A stretch of 64,000 nt of DNA, from positions 64,996,293 through 65,060,292 of the forward strand of contig CM055094.1 of assembly GCA_029204225.1 (NCBI GenBank), in the 5' to 3' direction. Positions 15,600 through 27,599 of this stretch are shown in pieces. The notes under the pieces are model-generated. The model was not told the origin of the DNA. It was given only the letters and a program-made list of their open reading frames with translations, and did no database searches. Numbering within the stretch: the stretch's first letter is position 1; each line of letters opens with the position of its first letter. Origin of the DNA: Diphasiastrum complanatum. Its lineage: Eukaryota > Streptophyta > Lycopodiopsida > Lycopodiales > Lycopodiaceae. The translations under genes were made by a program, and so were the position numbers.

Positions 15600-15948
15600 C
15601 TACGATAATTTAGTGTTGCTTCTTAGCAATACTCATGCGCTGTCTCTCCAAAAATTGACAGCAAGTCTGTTGCAGGAAGAAGTTAGGAGAAAAAGCTTGT
15701 CTTCAACAATGAGTACTAAATCCATGGCACTCTACTCAAACAAGCAGCAGTCCAAGAAAAAGAAAGGCTTCAAGGATAAGAAGACAAAGGCAGAACAACC
15801 AGCATCATCGCAACCACAACAGCAGCAACACAGTCAATCATCATCCAAGACCAAGCTATTTTGCAGATACTACAAGAGAACCAACCACGACATCAAAGAC
15901 TGTCATATCCTCAAGCATAATAAAGCGAAGAAGAAGATGCAGCAGTAG
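15600..15948 (+). pseudogene. Copia gag fragment
   Basis: Starts abruptly in mid-gag right after the LTR-like unit (SYDNLVLLLSNTHALSLQKL), continues through a Lys/Gln-rich linker and a damaged zinc knuckle (CRYYKRTNHDIKDC, where the second cysteine is tyrosine), and stops at 15946–15948. It resembles the gag at 24341–24800 (SYDSWVMTITMHPELTLSRV, CRYCKRNNHEIQDC). Confidence 0.85.
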
Positions 15949-15960
15949 TAAGAAGGCAAC

Positions 15961-16245
15961 TCTGACACAATTAGAGGTTTCCAAGATGATGATAAAGCAT
16001 TGACGGTACAAGATCAACCCAGTAGAGATGCCCATCAATGGTATCTTGATTCAAGTGCTTCTCAGCACATGACGTCGTGCAAAGACCTCTTCACTACACT
16101 CACAGCTACAGAATCAAAGTATATCTTCTTTGGTGACTCCAGTTCACATCAAGTCAAAGGCCAAGGCTCTATTCGACTACAATTTTCTAATGGCAAGATC
16201 AGGGCTATAGAGCCATGTTCACTGCCAACCGATGTACTATTTTAG
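15961..16245 (+). pseudogene. Copia protease fragment
   Basis: Same element as the preceding gag. The aspartic protease site reads WYLDSSASQHMTSCKDLF, followed by GDSSSHQVKGQGSIRLQF. The frame ends at 16243–16245 and a short remainder up to about 16335 is not assignable. Confidence 0.8.
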
Positions 16246-16345
16246 ATGAGAATTCAAAAGAAATCCTCTCTACTTATAGAGAAGAAAATTTGTATATATT
16301 GAATCACAATTTTTCACTTTCTGTTAGCTGTTCAGATGCTAATTT

Positions 16346-16449
16346 ATCACACTAACTACCTATTCAGATCCGATTGGGCAGGAGACATGGATACCAGAGA
16401 ATCCACATCAGGTTATACTTGTTTCCTTGTAGGAGGACCCATTTCTTAC
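16346..16449 (+). pseudogene. Copia RNase H fragment
   Basis: About 34 codons of RNase H (SDWAGDMDTRESTSGYTCFL, GGPISY) that break exactly where the second LTR-like unit begins. Integrase, RT and most of RNase H are missing between 16245 and 16346. Confidence 0.8.
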
Positions 16450-16903
16450 TTCTCTGATTTTTACTCTCTCAAATGCAACCTACAAAAAATGAACCGTTTT
16501 TTAACAGTCTGCATATTTGAACTAATTGTCGCTACAGTCTGCATTTTTATTCGGGTTTTTTCACAGGCAAAAAACCCGACACTCGACACTGTCGCTATTT
16601 TTCCTAATTCTTGAGCAACTAAGTGTTTAGTGACATTATTAAGTTGTTTTTGGGCCATTTCGACACTTCCAGAAAAGCGACACCTTTTGCGAAAAATAAG
16701 AAAAATGGACACTGCATTTTTACATGCAGTTTCTGATAGATGAAAAAGACAAAAAATGCGACACTGCATTTTTTCTCACATTTTCTGACAACTGACAAAA
16801 AGATGACACTGTAGATTCACATGGGATATTACACAGGTGACACTCTGCAGAAATACACAGTATTCCATGTACAGATTGTCTACATCTTCGTGCTCCAATA
16901 ACA
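16450..16903 (+). repeat. LTR-like unit, copy 2 (454 bp)
   Basis: Second direct copy of 15085–15594, shorter by about 56 bp, with the same hairpin at 16711–16730. After its right end the sequence continues with LTR-like downstream DNA (a 'gctataaatg' TATA-like phrase near 16980) to about 17100. Confidence 0.8.
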
Positions 16904-17132
16904 ACTGTCTAATTAGGTAGTTAATTAGCTGTTAAGCAATCTTGTAAATGTAAAGCTAGAATAATGCAAGATCTTCCAGCTGCTATAAATGTAAATGAGC
17001 AATTGAAGATGTCATCAGTGTCACAAAATCTGAACAAATAGAAGTCGTTGTAAGTGTCATCATAAGTTATCTGTCAGAGATCAAACGACCAGAACGGGTC
17101 TTACAATAGCTGACTCCTTAGAGTCTGTGATC

Positions 17133-17154
17133 ATATATATATATATATATATAT
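17133..17154. repeat. (AT)11 microsatellite
   Basis: Perfect AT dinucleotide tract. Confidence 0.95.
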
Positions 17155-17214
17155 TTAAACTTATGTACACTTTTGCGCATGTGTATGGGTGCACCCATGC
17201 ATCCTCCTCCCCTC

Positions 17215-17320
17215 ACCCATGCATACACAGTTTTTTCACTAAAAATGATGGGGAGGGGATGTATGCATGGGTAGGAGCATGCATGGCCCTCCTCCTCATG
17301 CATGCATGCATGCATGCACT
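17215..17320. repeat. 13-bp inverted repeat and (CATG)n tract
   Basis: ACCCATGCATACA at 17215–17227 pairs perfectly with TGTATGCATGGGT at 17260–17272 (loop 32 nt). A (CATG)n-type tetranucleotide tract follows at about 17298–17320. Confidence 0.85.
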
Positions 17321-17615
17321 CACTTACTGGCCACTATCCAGCCTCCAAGTGGCAGTCCATGGCCCTTGTACACCCAAGTGACAATCCATATTAAATGGGT
17401 TTTCAAGATATCCACTTTATAGTTAATTGACCATTTTTATTGGCCACTTTATAATGAATGATTGTAACGTCCACTTCATTCTCTCTCTCTTTCTTGGTTT
17501 CTAATCAATCAATCTCTCTGTGCTCAATCTCTCTCTCTTTCTTGGGTTTTCTAATTAATCAATCAATCTCTCTCTCTATCTCATCTATCTCTCTCGCGTT
17601 TTGGACTTGCATTCT

Positions 17616-17760
<145 letters not shown>

Positions 17761-17815
17761 GTGTTTTGGATTTATTTCTCTTTCTCTAGCACACATTTAA
17801 GAGGTGGATTGGATC

Positions 17816-18698
<883 letters not shown>

Positions 18699-19086
18699 GT
18701 GCTACCCATAGTGTAAGCACGGGTGCGTCCACGGTCGGGGTGGTCGGCAGAACGGGGGACTTGATGAGTCAAGGTGCTGCCCTTGAGGTGTAAGCACGGT
18801 CAGTTCTTGCGGTTTAGGCCTGGCACTGTCTGCACGTAGGACAGATGAGACAGTGTGCTGCCATTAGGTTGGTGTAAGCACGGTCTGTGCCTTGTGGGGT
18901 GTGGGGCGACATATTCGAACTGTACGGGTTAACCATTGATACAGAGATGCTGCTCGAATTCGGACGTAAAGCACGGGTGGTTAGCTGCCGGTGCGGGATA
19001 GCTGCCGATCGTTTAGCTATAAGGGCTATCGACCAAAAAGTGGTGGGGCGTGACTGAGGCAATGTGCTGCTTAATGGTGAAAGCAC
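18699..19086. repeat. Array of five GTGCT…AGCAC hairpins
   Basis: Five copies of a short stem 'gtgctgcc' … 'taagcacgg' at 18699–18720, 18774–18797, 18855–18881, 18948–18974 and 19064–19086, spaced 75, 81, 93 and 116 bp. Stems are conserved while loops and spacers vary (the fourth copy starts atgct). No protein frame explains it. Confidence 0.7.
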
Positions 19087-20005
19087 GGATAGTTGGAGGG
19101 GTGTCTTATGTGGGCTGATTCTGTGATCGATTTGTATGGGCGCGGCCAGGCAAAGGTCCGTTGGCAGGACCATCTCAAAGGGGGACCTTGTCTTTGTTAC
19201 TTGTTAGTAAACCTGCCTAAGTGTCTTACTTGTATGTATTCGTGGTGAGTCTTAGTACTCGTGCTTTGGCTGGTTTGCATGATTGCTTGTGATACAAGGA
19301 GCTGATGGCTCGAGAAGGAACCTTTCTTTTGAAGGCTGATACCATCAAACAAAGAGGACTACAGAATCTGTGAGGCGGATTTGCAGTTCAAGTACTCACA
19401 CGTGAACGACAACGAAACAACTCAATGTTTGCAAAGGATGGATGGCTAGCCTGTTTCTTGGGTTGGTTTCATTTGCGACAACGCCCACTAGACGCAAGTA
19501 GGAAGTCAAAAGTTGGAAAGGGCAATTTCAGGGGAGATCTTCTATGGAGCAGTTGGTCTTCATTTTGGAACGGCCACCTTCGGAACTGAAAACTCACTGA
19601 GCATGGGTGATATCCAGTATCAGTTGGGTTTTTCCTCAAAGGGGAAAGACTAGGATCCTCTTCAGAGATTGGCAACAAGTTGGATCGAGCCATAATCCTA
19701 GCAAATGGGAAGCAAAGTGTTGGAAAGGCTTTTTGTCCGAAGAACTCTACTCTAAGTCCGATCAGCTGATTTTATAAGTGGAGGGGAACTATCACACACA
19801 CCTCTCTCTTAAGGCAAATTCTGAATGAAAGTTGATCAAAACGAGGGCAAATCCAAGGTGACCTAGCCATACTCACACGAGGAAACTGGCGAACTTTGGA
19901 CCTAATAAGTTGACAAGTTTTTGTTGTGGAAAGGAAAGTTTGTTATAGGCTTTCTCTGGACCAGCAATGATGAGAAAACATATGAGTACGCTGGCTTGTG
20001 TTACG
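19087..20005. other. Unassigned non-coding stretch
   Basis: No recognised frame, LTR end or RNA gene. Confidence 0.5.
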
Positions 20006-20380
20006 TGTAAGACAGCTGATCAATGAAGGAACTGTGAAAGTTGAGTCTTGCATGAGAGACTTGGTATTTCGAACGAACGCTAAGGGACAGTTCACGTTGA
20101 GATCGGACTAGTGCAGACTCTAGGTGCATGTGTTTGATTCAAAGAGAGCTACTTGAAGCCAAGCTCGATGTACACTTCTTGTTTTGACTGTGAGGCAACT
20201 GACCAGTGATGGAATTGTGAAAGTCAAGTTTTGCGCGACGGACATGGTGCTTCAAACAAACGCGAAGAGATAGTTCGGATGCGGATCAAACTGGTGCGAC
20301 ACTTTGGCTTTCCACGAGGTCAATGGTTACATTTGGGCTGATTCAAAGAGCTACTTCAAGCTAAGTGAGAGGTGCATTGC
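20006..20380. repeat. Imperfect tandem duplication, ~185 bp unit
   Basis: The block from 'gtaagacagctgatcaatgaag' to about 20187 recurs from 'gtgaggcaactgaccagtgatgg' to about 20380, including matching 'ttcaaagagagctacttgaagc' and 'ttcaaagagctacttcaagc'. Diverged, so an old duplication. No coding meaning seen. Confidence 0.7.
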
Positions 20381-20909
20381 AGAGTACTCAATCTTTGCCT
20401 ACCTTAAAGAGCCAAGAAGGAAATGTATCAAGGTCAGGCTGGGACAAGGAGAGAAATCAAGGTGCAGAAGCAACAAGCCACGAAGTGGACCATAAAGTGG
20501 GCAATCAAAGGATAAATCCTTTGGCTCAGGAAGCCTTGATACCTGTGTGGAACTGATCAAATCTGGAGCTTAGGGAGCTCAACACAAAGTGCATCAAGGA
20601 CAAATCAGGAGCTCAAAATGAGTTCCAAAGTCGAAAGTCAGAAGCGACAGGGGCGAACATTTCAAAGAAAGGCCTCTATCACCAGTTAATAAGGTTCTTG
20701 GGTTTTACGAAAGTGATATCAAATCTACGCTTTTCCCAGACAAAGATATATTTTCAAGTTATGCAATTTTTTAGTACAAAGAGCTGAGCCTCCGACTTGT
20801 GGTGTGCTAGCTTCAATTTAATAAAAAGTGGCCAGTAAATTGAGTACTGTGCCAAGTAGCTTAAATGTATAGTTATTTTAATTGGGAGACACCTTTACTT
20901 TAATCTGAC
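20381..20909. other. Unassigned non-coding stretch
   Basis: Short frames only, none recognised. Confidence 0.5.
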
Positions 20910-20970
20910 ATCTGATGAGGACATCAGATTTTATAAAGGTGGGGTGGATGTTGTAAAGCTACCTTTACAA
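20910..20970 (+). other. Two adjacent perfect hairpins around a purine-rich tract
   Basis: ATCTGATG–AGGA–CATCAGAT at 20910–20929 and TTGTAAAG–CTAC–CTTTACAA at 20951–20970, each with 8-bp arms and a 4-nt loop. Between them lies 'aaaggtggggtgga', which looks like a polypurine tract followed by an LTR start (TGTTGTAAAGC at 20949). No retroelement coding is seen upstream. Confidence 0.5.
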
Positions 20971-21643
20971 GCTTTACTTCCGGCGCCACATAGTGTGCTT
21001 ATGTGGATAGCGGTTCCAAGGATCAACTTGAACGTGCAAACGGTGTCGTGGCCGTTAAATTGATGTGAAGTAAGATCAATGATACAGATCAACTTAAGTG
21101 TGGGCCATTGGATTCTCTACAACCATTGGATTTTCTTAAATCCATTATGAACTTCAAAGAAAGGGATCTGAAGTGCAAAGTGCATTGCAACTTCATTAAA
21201 AATCTTCAAGTTGAAATAAAAGTTGGTTCCTAAGTTTTTGAAGGGTGAAGTTTCTTCACATTGAAGAAATAGTTCAAAAACTCAAAAAGTCCCTATTTTC
21301 ATATCCTTTAGCCTATTTGAGCCAAACAAAGGGCTATAGCCTCCAAACGAAGGGCACCTTGATTGTAACTACAAGTACGGCACGTCAAAACAGAGTGATT
21401 GCCACGAAGAAAGTGCTCTGAGCATGCCAAAGTGATTTCACCATTCTATTTTGCAAGTAGTTGGGAGTTGGTGACGAGAAGCATTTCGGAGGACGATGTC
21501 GATTTTGGCTTCCAATTTGGCAGAAAAGCAGCGGGTGGCTTGGTAAGCCAAAAATTGTAGGTCATTATTTTTTATTTCTGACATCACGATTGGCCTCGAC
21601 ATATACTTTATAGCCTACAGGTGCAGTTTCAAGCATTTCGGAA
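20971..21643 (+). mobile_element. 5' leader of copia element B
   Basis: From about 21240 this matches 57905–58304 over roughly 400 bp (shared phrases such as 'ctataacctccaaacgaagggcac' and 'tctgacatcac.gttggcctcgacat'), and both copies are followed at once by a related gag ATG. It is therefore the untranslated leader of one copia family. Confidence 0.75.
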
Positions 21644-22542
21644 ATGGCCAACATCAATGAAGCAATTTTGGGCGATGCAAGCAAATTTGATGGGGCTTCT
21701 AATTACAACATCTGGAAATTTAAGATGAAGAGCATTTTGATGGAGAAGGAGTTATGGGACATTGTTGCAGGCATTGAAGTGCAGCCTAACACCACTCCAA
21801 GTGACATGAGGGCCTTTGACAAGAAGGCACAGAGAGCATTGTCCTTAATCAATCTTTTAGTGAAAGACCATGTGATCACCCACATAAGTGATGCCACGAC
21901 AGCCAGGGGAGCTTAGGAGGCTTTTAGAATGCAATTTCAAACTTGCAATCCAGCTCGAGCCATGTTCTTAAAGTCGAGAGTGAACACAATCAGGATGGAA
22001 GAAGGCGAATCGATGGAATCTTTCTTTACCATGATAAAGGAGCTGAGAGATCAACTTGAAACTATTGGTGAAGCAATCAGGGATGTTGAATTGGTACATA
22101 CCACTATGAGAGGTGTCTCAGAAGGCCTACAGATGTTTGTGAGCGGCATTGCTTCGAGGGAGAGATTGCCTACTTTTGAAGACTTGCCATGTTGCAGGAG
22201 GAGCAACGTCTAGAGGTGGTGAAGTCAAGGCAAACCCCACAGGATGATCAAGCACTGCTCGCCAAAAGCAAACAAAAAGGGTGAAAAAGAATTCCAAAGA
22301 AGTCCAAGGATGATGAGGACGAGGGAGAGTCGTCGTCGAAGGCGAAAAGGAAAAAGAAGGACAAATGTTACTATTGCCACAAACCAGGTCATTGGGCACG
22401 TGAATGTTACAAGAAGAAAGCGAACATAAAGGTGGAAAAAGTGAAGGAACAAGGCAACATTGCCGAAGATGATGGGGAAGATGATGAGGCAAGTGTCTTC
22501 TCATCGGCATTGCCATCCCAAATTGATGATTGTGCCAGGTGG
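21644..22542 (+). pseudogene. Copia element B gag, cut by an LTR
   Basis: Starts at a real ATG (MANINEAILGDASKFDGASN), with the UBN2-type gag core (NYNIWKFKMKSILMEKELWD, SLINLLVKDHVITHI). A stop at 21914–21916 and a deletion/frame change separate the next part (21929–22213: TIRMEEGESMESFFTMIKEL). A further frame change precedes the zinc knuckle CYYCHKPGHWAREC near 22370–22410. The protease begins ('DDCARW') and is broken exactly at 22543, where TGTTGGA starts the LTR of the next element. It is a paralogue of the gag at 58305. Confidence 0.88.
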
Positions 22543-23763
22543 TGTTGGATTTATTTCCTTTACTCTTCTAAATTCTATGTTAATCTGCCTCCATTCATGC
22601 TGTTGCATTTTTTACTTGTGTTGTCCCATAGTCTACCTATCTACATGCAAAATAAGACAAGCAAAAAAGACGACAGTTGCAACAGTCTACATTTTTACTC
22701 ACAATTTATGACATGCGAAAAATGAGACAGTTGCACAGCCTGCATATTTACAAGTAAACTTGAACAGGCGAAAAATGTGAAAAATACGACATTGCATTTT
22801 TATACGCATGCGACACTACAAATTTACATGCATTTTATGATAGGCAACAAATGCAAAAAAATGCAACACTGCATTTTTACATGCATTTAATGACAATCAA
22901 AATAAGGTGAAAAATGCGACACTGTATTTTTACACGCAATTTATGACAGGCGACACTTGCCTTTAAAAATACAACACTTGCATTTAAAAGGACGACGATT
23001 GCCTTTAGGTAAGGACAAGGCCGAAGGCCAAAGGGTGTCGCAATTTTCACATTTTTACCAATGTTAATTTTTGGCTAAGCCCGACGTCGCAGCCTCTTCA
23101 CGCTCGTGCTATGCAATGTGCGATCAGATTTGACAACAACAACAGCCACTCACGATTTCCTACAAACGGCACAACCACTTTTGTACCTTCTTCATCTGCA
23201 CACCTGTAAAATTTATGTATATAGTGAATATCATCTCGGTATTCAGAGAAGCAAGATAAGCGAAATCAGCAAATAGAAAATGCAACCTGATTTTGCAACA
23301 TGTGAGACAGACATTGTAGATGCTTTCACGCATTGATTCCTTCTTTCAGACAAATTGTCAGTAATAGGTTCATAACCTTTACAGATTATAGTTAGCTTTG
23401 TGAGTACGCAGTTTCACCCACTATTGTTTTGTGATCACTTGCGTTATTGACTTGTATATTATGTTATACTTAATCTAATTACAGCTTTGTCTGGTTCTGC
23501 GTTCAGATTTGTGTCAATACTGCAATGCTATTCTATTTTTTATTTGGCCATCTAATTGATTTGTCTAGTTGTCTGCTCACCGCTTCCGCTACCACCGCGT
23601 ATTAAAAGCTTTAAAATCATTATGTTCTTGTGTTCACCTACTAAGTCACCATAGTGCATGCACCGAGAGAAAATTGAATTGGTAGATGGAAAACTGATCC
23701 TGATAGATCCTTCCTCATTCACGTTTCATTCATCCACCAATTTTATTTTAATTTTCTCCGACA
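22543..23763 (+). mobile_element. 5' LTR of composite element C (copia)
   Basis: 1,221 bp from TGTTGGATTTATTT to CCGACA, directly followed by a primer-binding site. Its first half carries 'gcgacactg(c)atttttacatgc' repeats at about 22780–22990, the same family as 15085–15594 and 16450–16903. The left border interrupts the element B protease. Confidence 0.8.
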
Positions 23764-23775
23764 TGGTATCAGAGC
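23764..23775 (+). other. Primer-binding site, initiator tRNA-Met type
   Basis: TGGTATCAGAGC immediately after the LTR terminal CA. This is the standard copia priming site. Confidence 0.9.
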
Positions 23776-23998
23776 GAGGGGTTACTATTCTCTGATTACT
23801 TAGACCTTTAATATCAGAAACCATCTGATTTCTCAAGCAATTTTATGTCGAAGCTATTTCTATAGCCTGATAAGCTTCCCACTGAATCTGATCCTACTAG
23901 CCGATACGATAATTGTTTTTTTGTTCTGTAATTTAACACTAGATTCTCATACTTAAGTCACTGATACTTACTCCTATCACCCAGACTAATCTTCCACA

Positions 23999-25357
23999 TG
24001 GATTTCCAAGGAAAATTCAGTCCTATCATGGACAAGCTTGATGGAGCCAATTACCATCTGTGGAAATTTAAGATGAGAACCGTGCTAATGGCTAAGGAGT
24101 TGTATAACGTTGTTAGGTGCAGAGGGAATACCCGAAGTTGACAACACAACAATCTCTAGATGAAAGTTGAAGGATGGCAAAGCATTTGTGTTGATCATCC
24201 TCAACATTTTGGATACTCAGATTGGCCATGTGTCCGAAGCTCAAACATCCAAGGAATTCTGAGACATTTTGAGCACATTATACGAAGTGTGAGATATAGC
24301 TTCAAAGCTACATATCAAGAAGAAATTTTACTCCCTCAAGATGACAAATGGTGATTCCCTGCATAATCACATCAACCAATTCAAGAACCTGCTGAAGCAA
24401 ATGGCCGCAGTCAGATCTGTCATAGATGATCAAGATGTAGTAATGCAACTACTTACAAGCTTGCCAAGCTCATACGATAGTTGGGTGATGACCATCACGA
24501 TGCATCCAGAGCTGACTCTTTCAAGAGTCATTGCAATGTTGTTGCAAGAAGACACACAGAGGAATGAAGTCTCCAGTTCCTCAGCTGATTCTCACACCTT
24601 GTACACCAACAAAAGCCAGACTAAGCAGAAGAAGAAGAAAGGCCCGAAGCAATGAAAGCAAGACCAGAAATCAACACAACACAAAGAACAATCAAATCTA
24701 CAGACTAAGAAAGAGTTGTTTTGTAGATACTGCAAGAGAAACAACCACGAGATTCAAGACTGTCGGATACTACAAGCAAAGAACAACAGCAAGGGACAGT
24801 CAAATCAAGTGGCCAATGTAGCTACAGAAGCTCCACTGCCTATTCAAGAAGCGGATCATGATGCCTTCATGACCAGCCATCAAGGAGCATTCAATGACAG
24901 TTCTTGGTTCCTGGATTCTAGCGCCACTCAGCATATGACCAGTCTCATTGGCTGTTTCGAGTCCTATACACCCTACAGTACCAACAAATACGTTCACCTT
25001 GGCGATAATAGCAAACAAGCTATTAAAGGTGAAGGTATTGTAAGATTAAGCTTTGCAAATGATCAGTCTAAGCTACTTTATAAAGTCCTATATGTACCCA
25101 ATCTATCTACAAATCTGCTCTCTGTAAGCAAAATCACATATCTAGGACATAATAGTAGAATTCAAATGTGATCAATGCAAAGTAGTTGATAGGACAGGCA
25201 AGATCCTAGCACTCGGAAAGAGACATGGATACTTGTATAGATTAAGTCATTGCTTTTCTGCCTCTAGTCAGGTGCTCAGTACTTCCATTCAAGCAAATAA
25301 AAGTTTACTTTGGCATTATGGACTTGGTCACTTGAATCATGCTTCTGTACAACAAAT
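23999..25357 (+). pseudogene. Composite element C: copia gag, protease, integrase start
   Basis: ATG at 23999 (MDFQGKFSPIMDKLDGANYH) opens a UBN2-type gag that loses frame near 24115. From 24341 the frame covers the gag middle (DSLHNHINQFKNLLKQMAAV). The zinc knuckle CRYCKRNNHEIQDC lies near 24720 and the protease site WFLDSSATQHMTSL near 24905, then KVLYVPNLSTNLLSV. Another frame change at about 25145 leads into the integrase HHCC start (LWHYGLGHLNHASVQQIS), which ends abruptly at about 25355 where gypsy sequence begins. Confidence 0.88.
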
Positions 25358-26100
25358 CTCCTTCCATCCTCAGACTGATGGACAAAGTGAAATTACAAAA
25401 GTTATGTAAGTGACCAAAAAAGTCAATGGGAACATTACCTTCCCATTCTAGAATTTGCTTACAATAACATAGTTTACTCTTCCACAGGTAAAGCACCTTT
25501 TGAAATCATGTATGGAAAGCCTATCTTACCTCCTATGTTGAAAACTAAAGAAAAGATTTTTGCTTCAGATGAGTTTGTGCAGGATTATCAAGATACTTGT
25601 TCAAAAGTTCAGCAATCCATTGTTAAAGCACAATAGAAGCAGCAAAAGAACGCAAATTTGCGTCGGAGGGCAATCAAGTATGAAGAAGGAGACTTAGTTC
25701 TCCTAAAGTTTGAGAAAAAAAGACTCAAAAAAAAGATGGGCAATATGAAGTTGTATCGAAGCTAGTCCAAAAATAATATGGACCATTCAAATTCAAGAAA
25801 GTAATCAATGAAGTTACTTGCAGGCTTGAATTACCTCCTACTTGGAAAATCCATAATAAATTCCATGTAAGTCTCTTAAAGAAATTCAGTGGTCCTATAC
25901 CCGAAGAAAGTTTGGATGAACTTCATGAAGTTCAAGGAACTGAAGAAATCCTTAAACCTGATCGGATTTTCATGCACAAGACCAGAGCTGGAAGAAAGGG
26001 ACTAACACCAATGCTATACCTCCTCAAATTTAGGAATTATCCGACTACGGATGCAACATGGATGGAAGAAAACTTCTTCCAAGAATATCTAGAGATTTAA
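25358..26100 (+). pseudogene. Composite element C: gypsy integrase C-terminus and chromodomain
   Basis: Begins with FHPQTDGQSEIT, the Ty3/gypsy integrase signature, in place of the expected copia integrase core. Frames then shift through YLPILEFAYNN and APFEIMYGKPILPPML, a basic linker (YEEGDLVLLKFEKKRLKKK) and a GPY/F-type module (YGPFKFKKV…ELPPTWKIHNKFHVSLLK). The open frame ending at 26100 is a chromodomain-like tail (EEILKPDRIFMHKTRAGRKG, YLLKFRNYPTTDATWMEE). Several stops and frameshifts make it non-functional. The tail matches chromoviruses, whose integrases end in a chromodomain. Confidence 0.85.
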
Positions 26101-26141
26101 AATACTAATTAAAAAAATGTCCCTTTATGCGTCGGAGGGGT

Positions 26142-27300
26142 GTAAATGAGATTGGCTTAGTACCAAAGAAATAAAGGCCTTTTCCATCTTCCATATCCAC
26201 ATAGACTTTGATGCATGAAACTACCACTGACCAATATTCTTTTTATGGTATGAACTTATTGCTCTAATGACTTGAGTGTGCAAGTATTACTATCTATAGA
26301 ACTAAGAACCTTTTATGAGCCATGTCTGATGGTATGAAAACTGACCTTTCTTTGAAGATATGTGCAGGTACTCACGCAAGAAGCTTTCTAAGCTTAAGAC
26401 TGGTACCAAAGAAGGCTTTTTGACAAGTCTATAAAGAAGGCTTGTTTCTAAGTCTATAATGAAGGCTCAGAGGAGCCTATAAAGATCAAGACTAGGCCAA
26501 GGGACTGATCACCCTATTGACCTTTTTCACCATGGTGCTAGCATAGCACGGAAGTGCTCTAGTACCTAACGCTGTGACCAAAGTCATACCTCTGGCCATC
26601 AGTCTTGGCATTTTCTCTATTAAGATTGCCTTGGGGTTAATTCCCAAGTTGTGACAATGAAAATCCATATGAAAAAGAGGCCAAGTCCAAACCTTGAGCC
26701 AGCTAATTTCACCTACCTTGCCACATGGCTTCAAGGCTAGTATACACCTAGAATTAGGCGCCCTACTACACTCTTACTTCACTTTCCCAGTCATCTTCAC
26801 AATTCTCACAAACTTATACACCTCACCCATCCACTCCACTTCATCTTTAGTTCATTTGGAGTCTTTCCCACACCTAATACACTTGTACTTGACACCTCAC
26901 TCACTTTGGAATGCTTCTCCACTCTCTATATAAGAAGAAACTCGCCCCCCTGCCAAGGCCATTCCATCATTTTTGCATTCTAGTTCTTTGCTAAACTGAT
27001 CAAGAGAGATAATTCTACGGAGGAAGGGTATGAAAATTTACAATGGTTTTATATGAGGTTTAGTATGGTAAAAGGTCTATAGTTGTTAACTTGACTCTAT
27101 TCAGTAGAAAGTTCTTATTATAATAAAACTTCATATGCCTTGAAATGAAAAAACTAAAACTCTTTAATGAAACGAGATTTTAATTATGCACAAAAATCAA
27201 ACTTCACGATTGAACAATTTAAAAAAAAGCACACTTTATTTCACATTTATTCTTCTCATCGTTCATTTACTGGTTACTCCCTTGTAAGATACTTTTGATT
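26142..27300 (+). mobile_element. Gypsy 3' LTR of composite element C
   Basis: A purine tract (GTCGGAGGGG) precedes TGTAAATGAGATTGGC at 26142, a typical 3' LTR start just after the chromodomain stop. A TATA-like 'tctatataagaag' lies at about 26923–26935, as in an LTR promoter. The right end is uncertain because no other copy is in the window. Confidence 0.6.
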
Positions 27301-27315
27301 TTCCTAGATTCTCTA

Positions 27316-27353
27316 TAGGGTTATACCGCCCTACATAGGGCGGTATAACCCTA
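27316..27353. repeat. Perfect palindrome with 18-bp arms
   Basis: Left arm TAGGGTTATACCGCCCTA at 27316–27333, spacer CA, and exact reverse complement at 27336–27353. GC-richer than its surroundings. Confidence 0.95.
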
Positions 27354-27599
27354 CATAGGCAGTCCGGTTCTCAACCTCAATCCAGGGCTTAAAGGGACTT
27401 GATGGCTTTCAATTGTGGCTAGTTTCTACAAAAGAGCATCATAATCGCCGATTTTACATAGAAGCTAGTTCTTGAAAAATAGCGTACCCACCGGTTAGGG
27501 TCTCTAGAATCCGGTTGGTAATCAAATTGAGAACCGAAAAAAAAAGAAAAACCAATACTCAGCCAACAATGGTTGAAACCTCAAATTCAATCGGTGGAA

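Noticed and set aside
18699-19086. Possible CRISPR array or tRNA/snoRNA cluster
   Set aside because: Only short stems are conserved, spacing is irregular, spacers are related to each other, and the context is a plant genome. No cloverleaf or box C/D motifs seen.
22127-22516. 129-codon minus-strand frame opposite gag B
   Set aside because: Shadow of the purine-rich, Lys/Glu-coding gag region on the plus strand.
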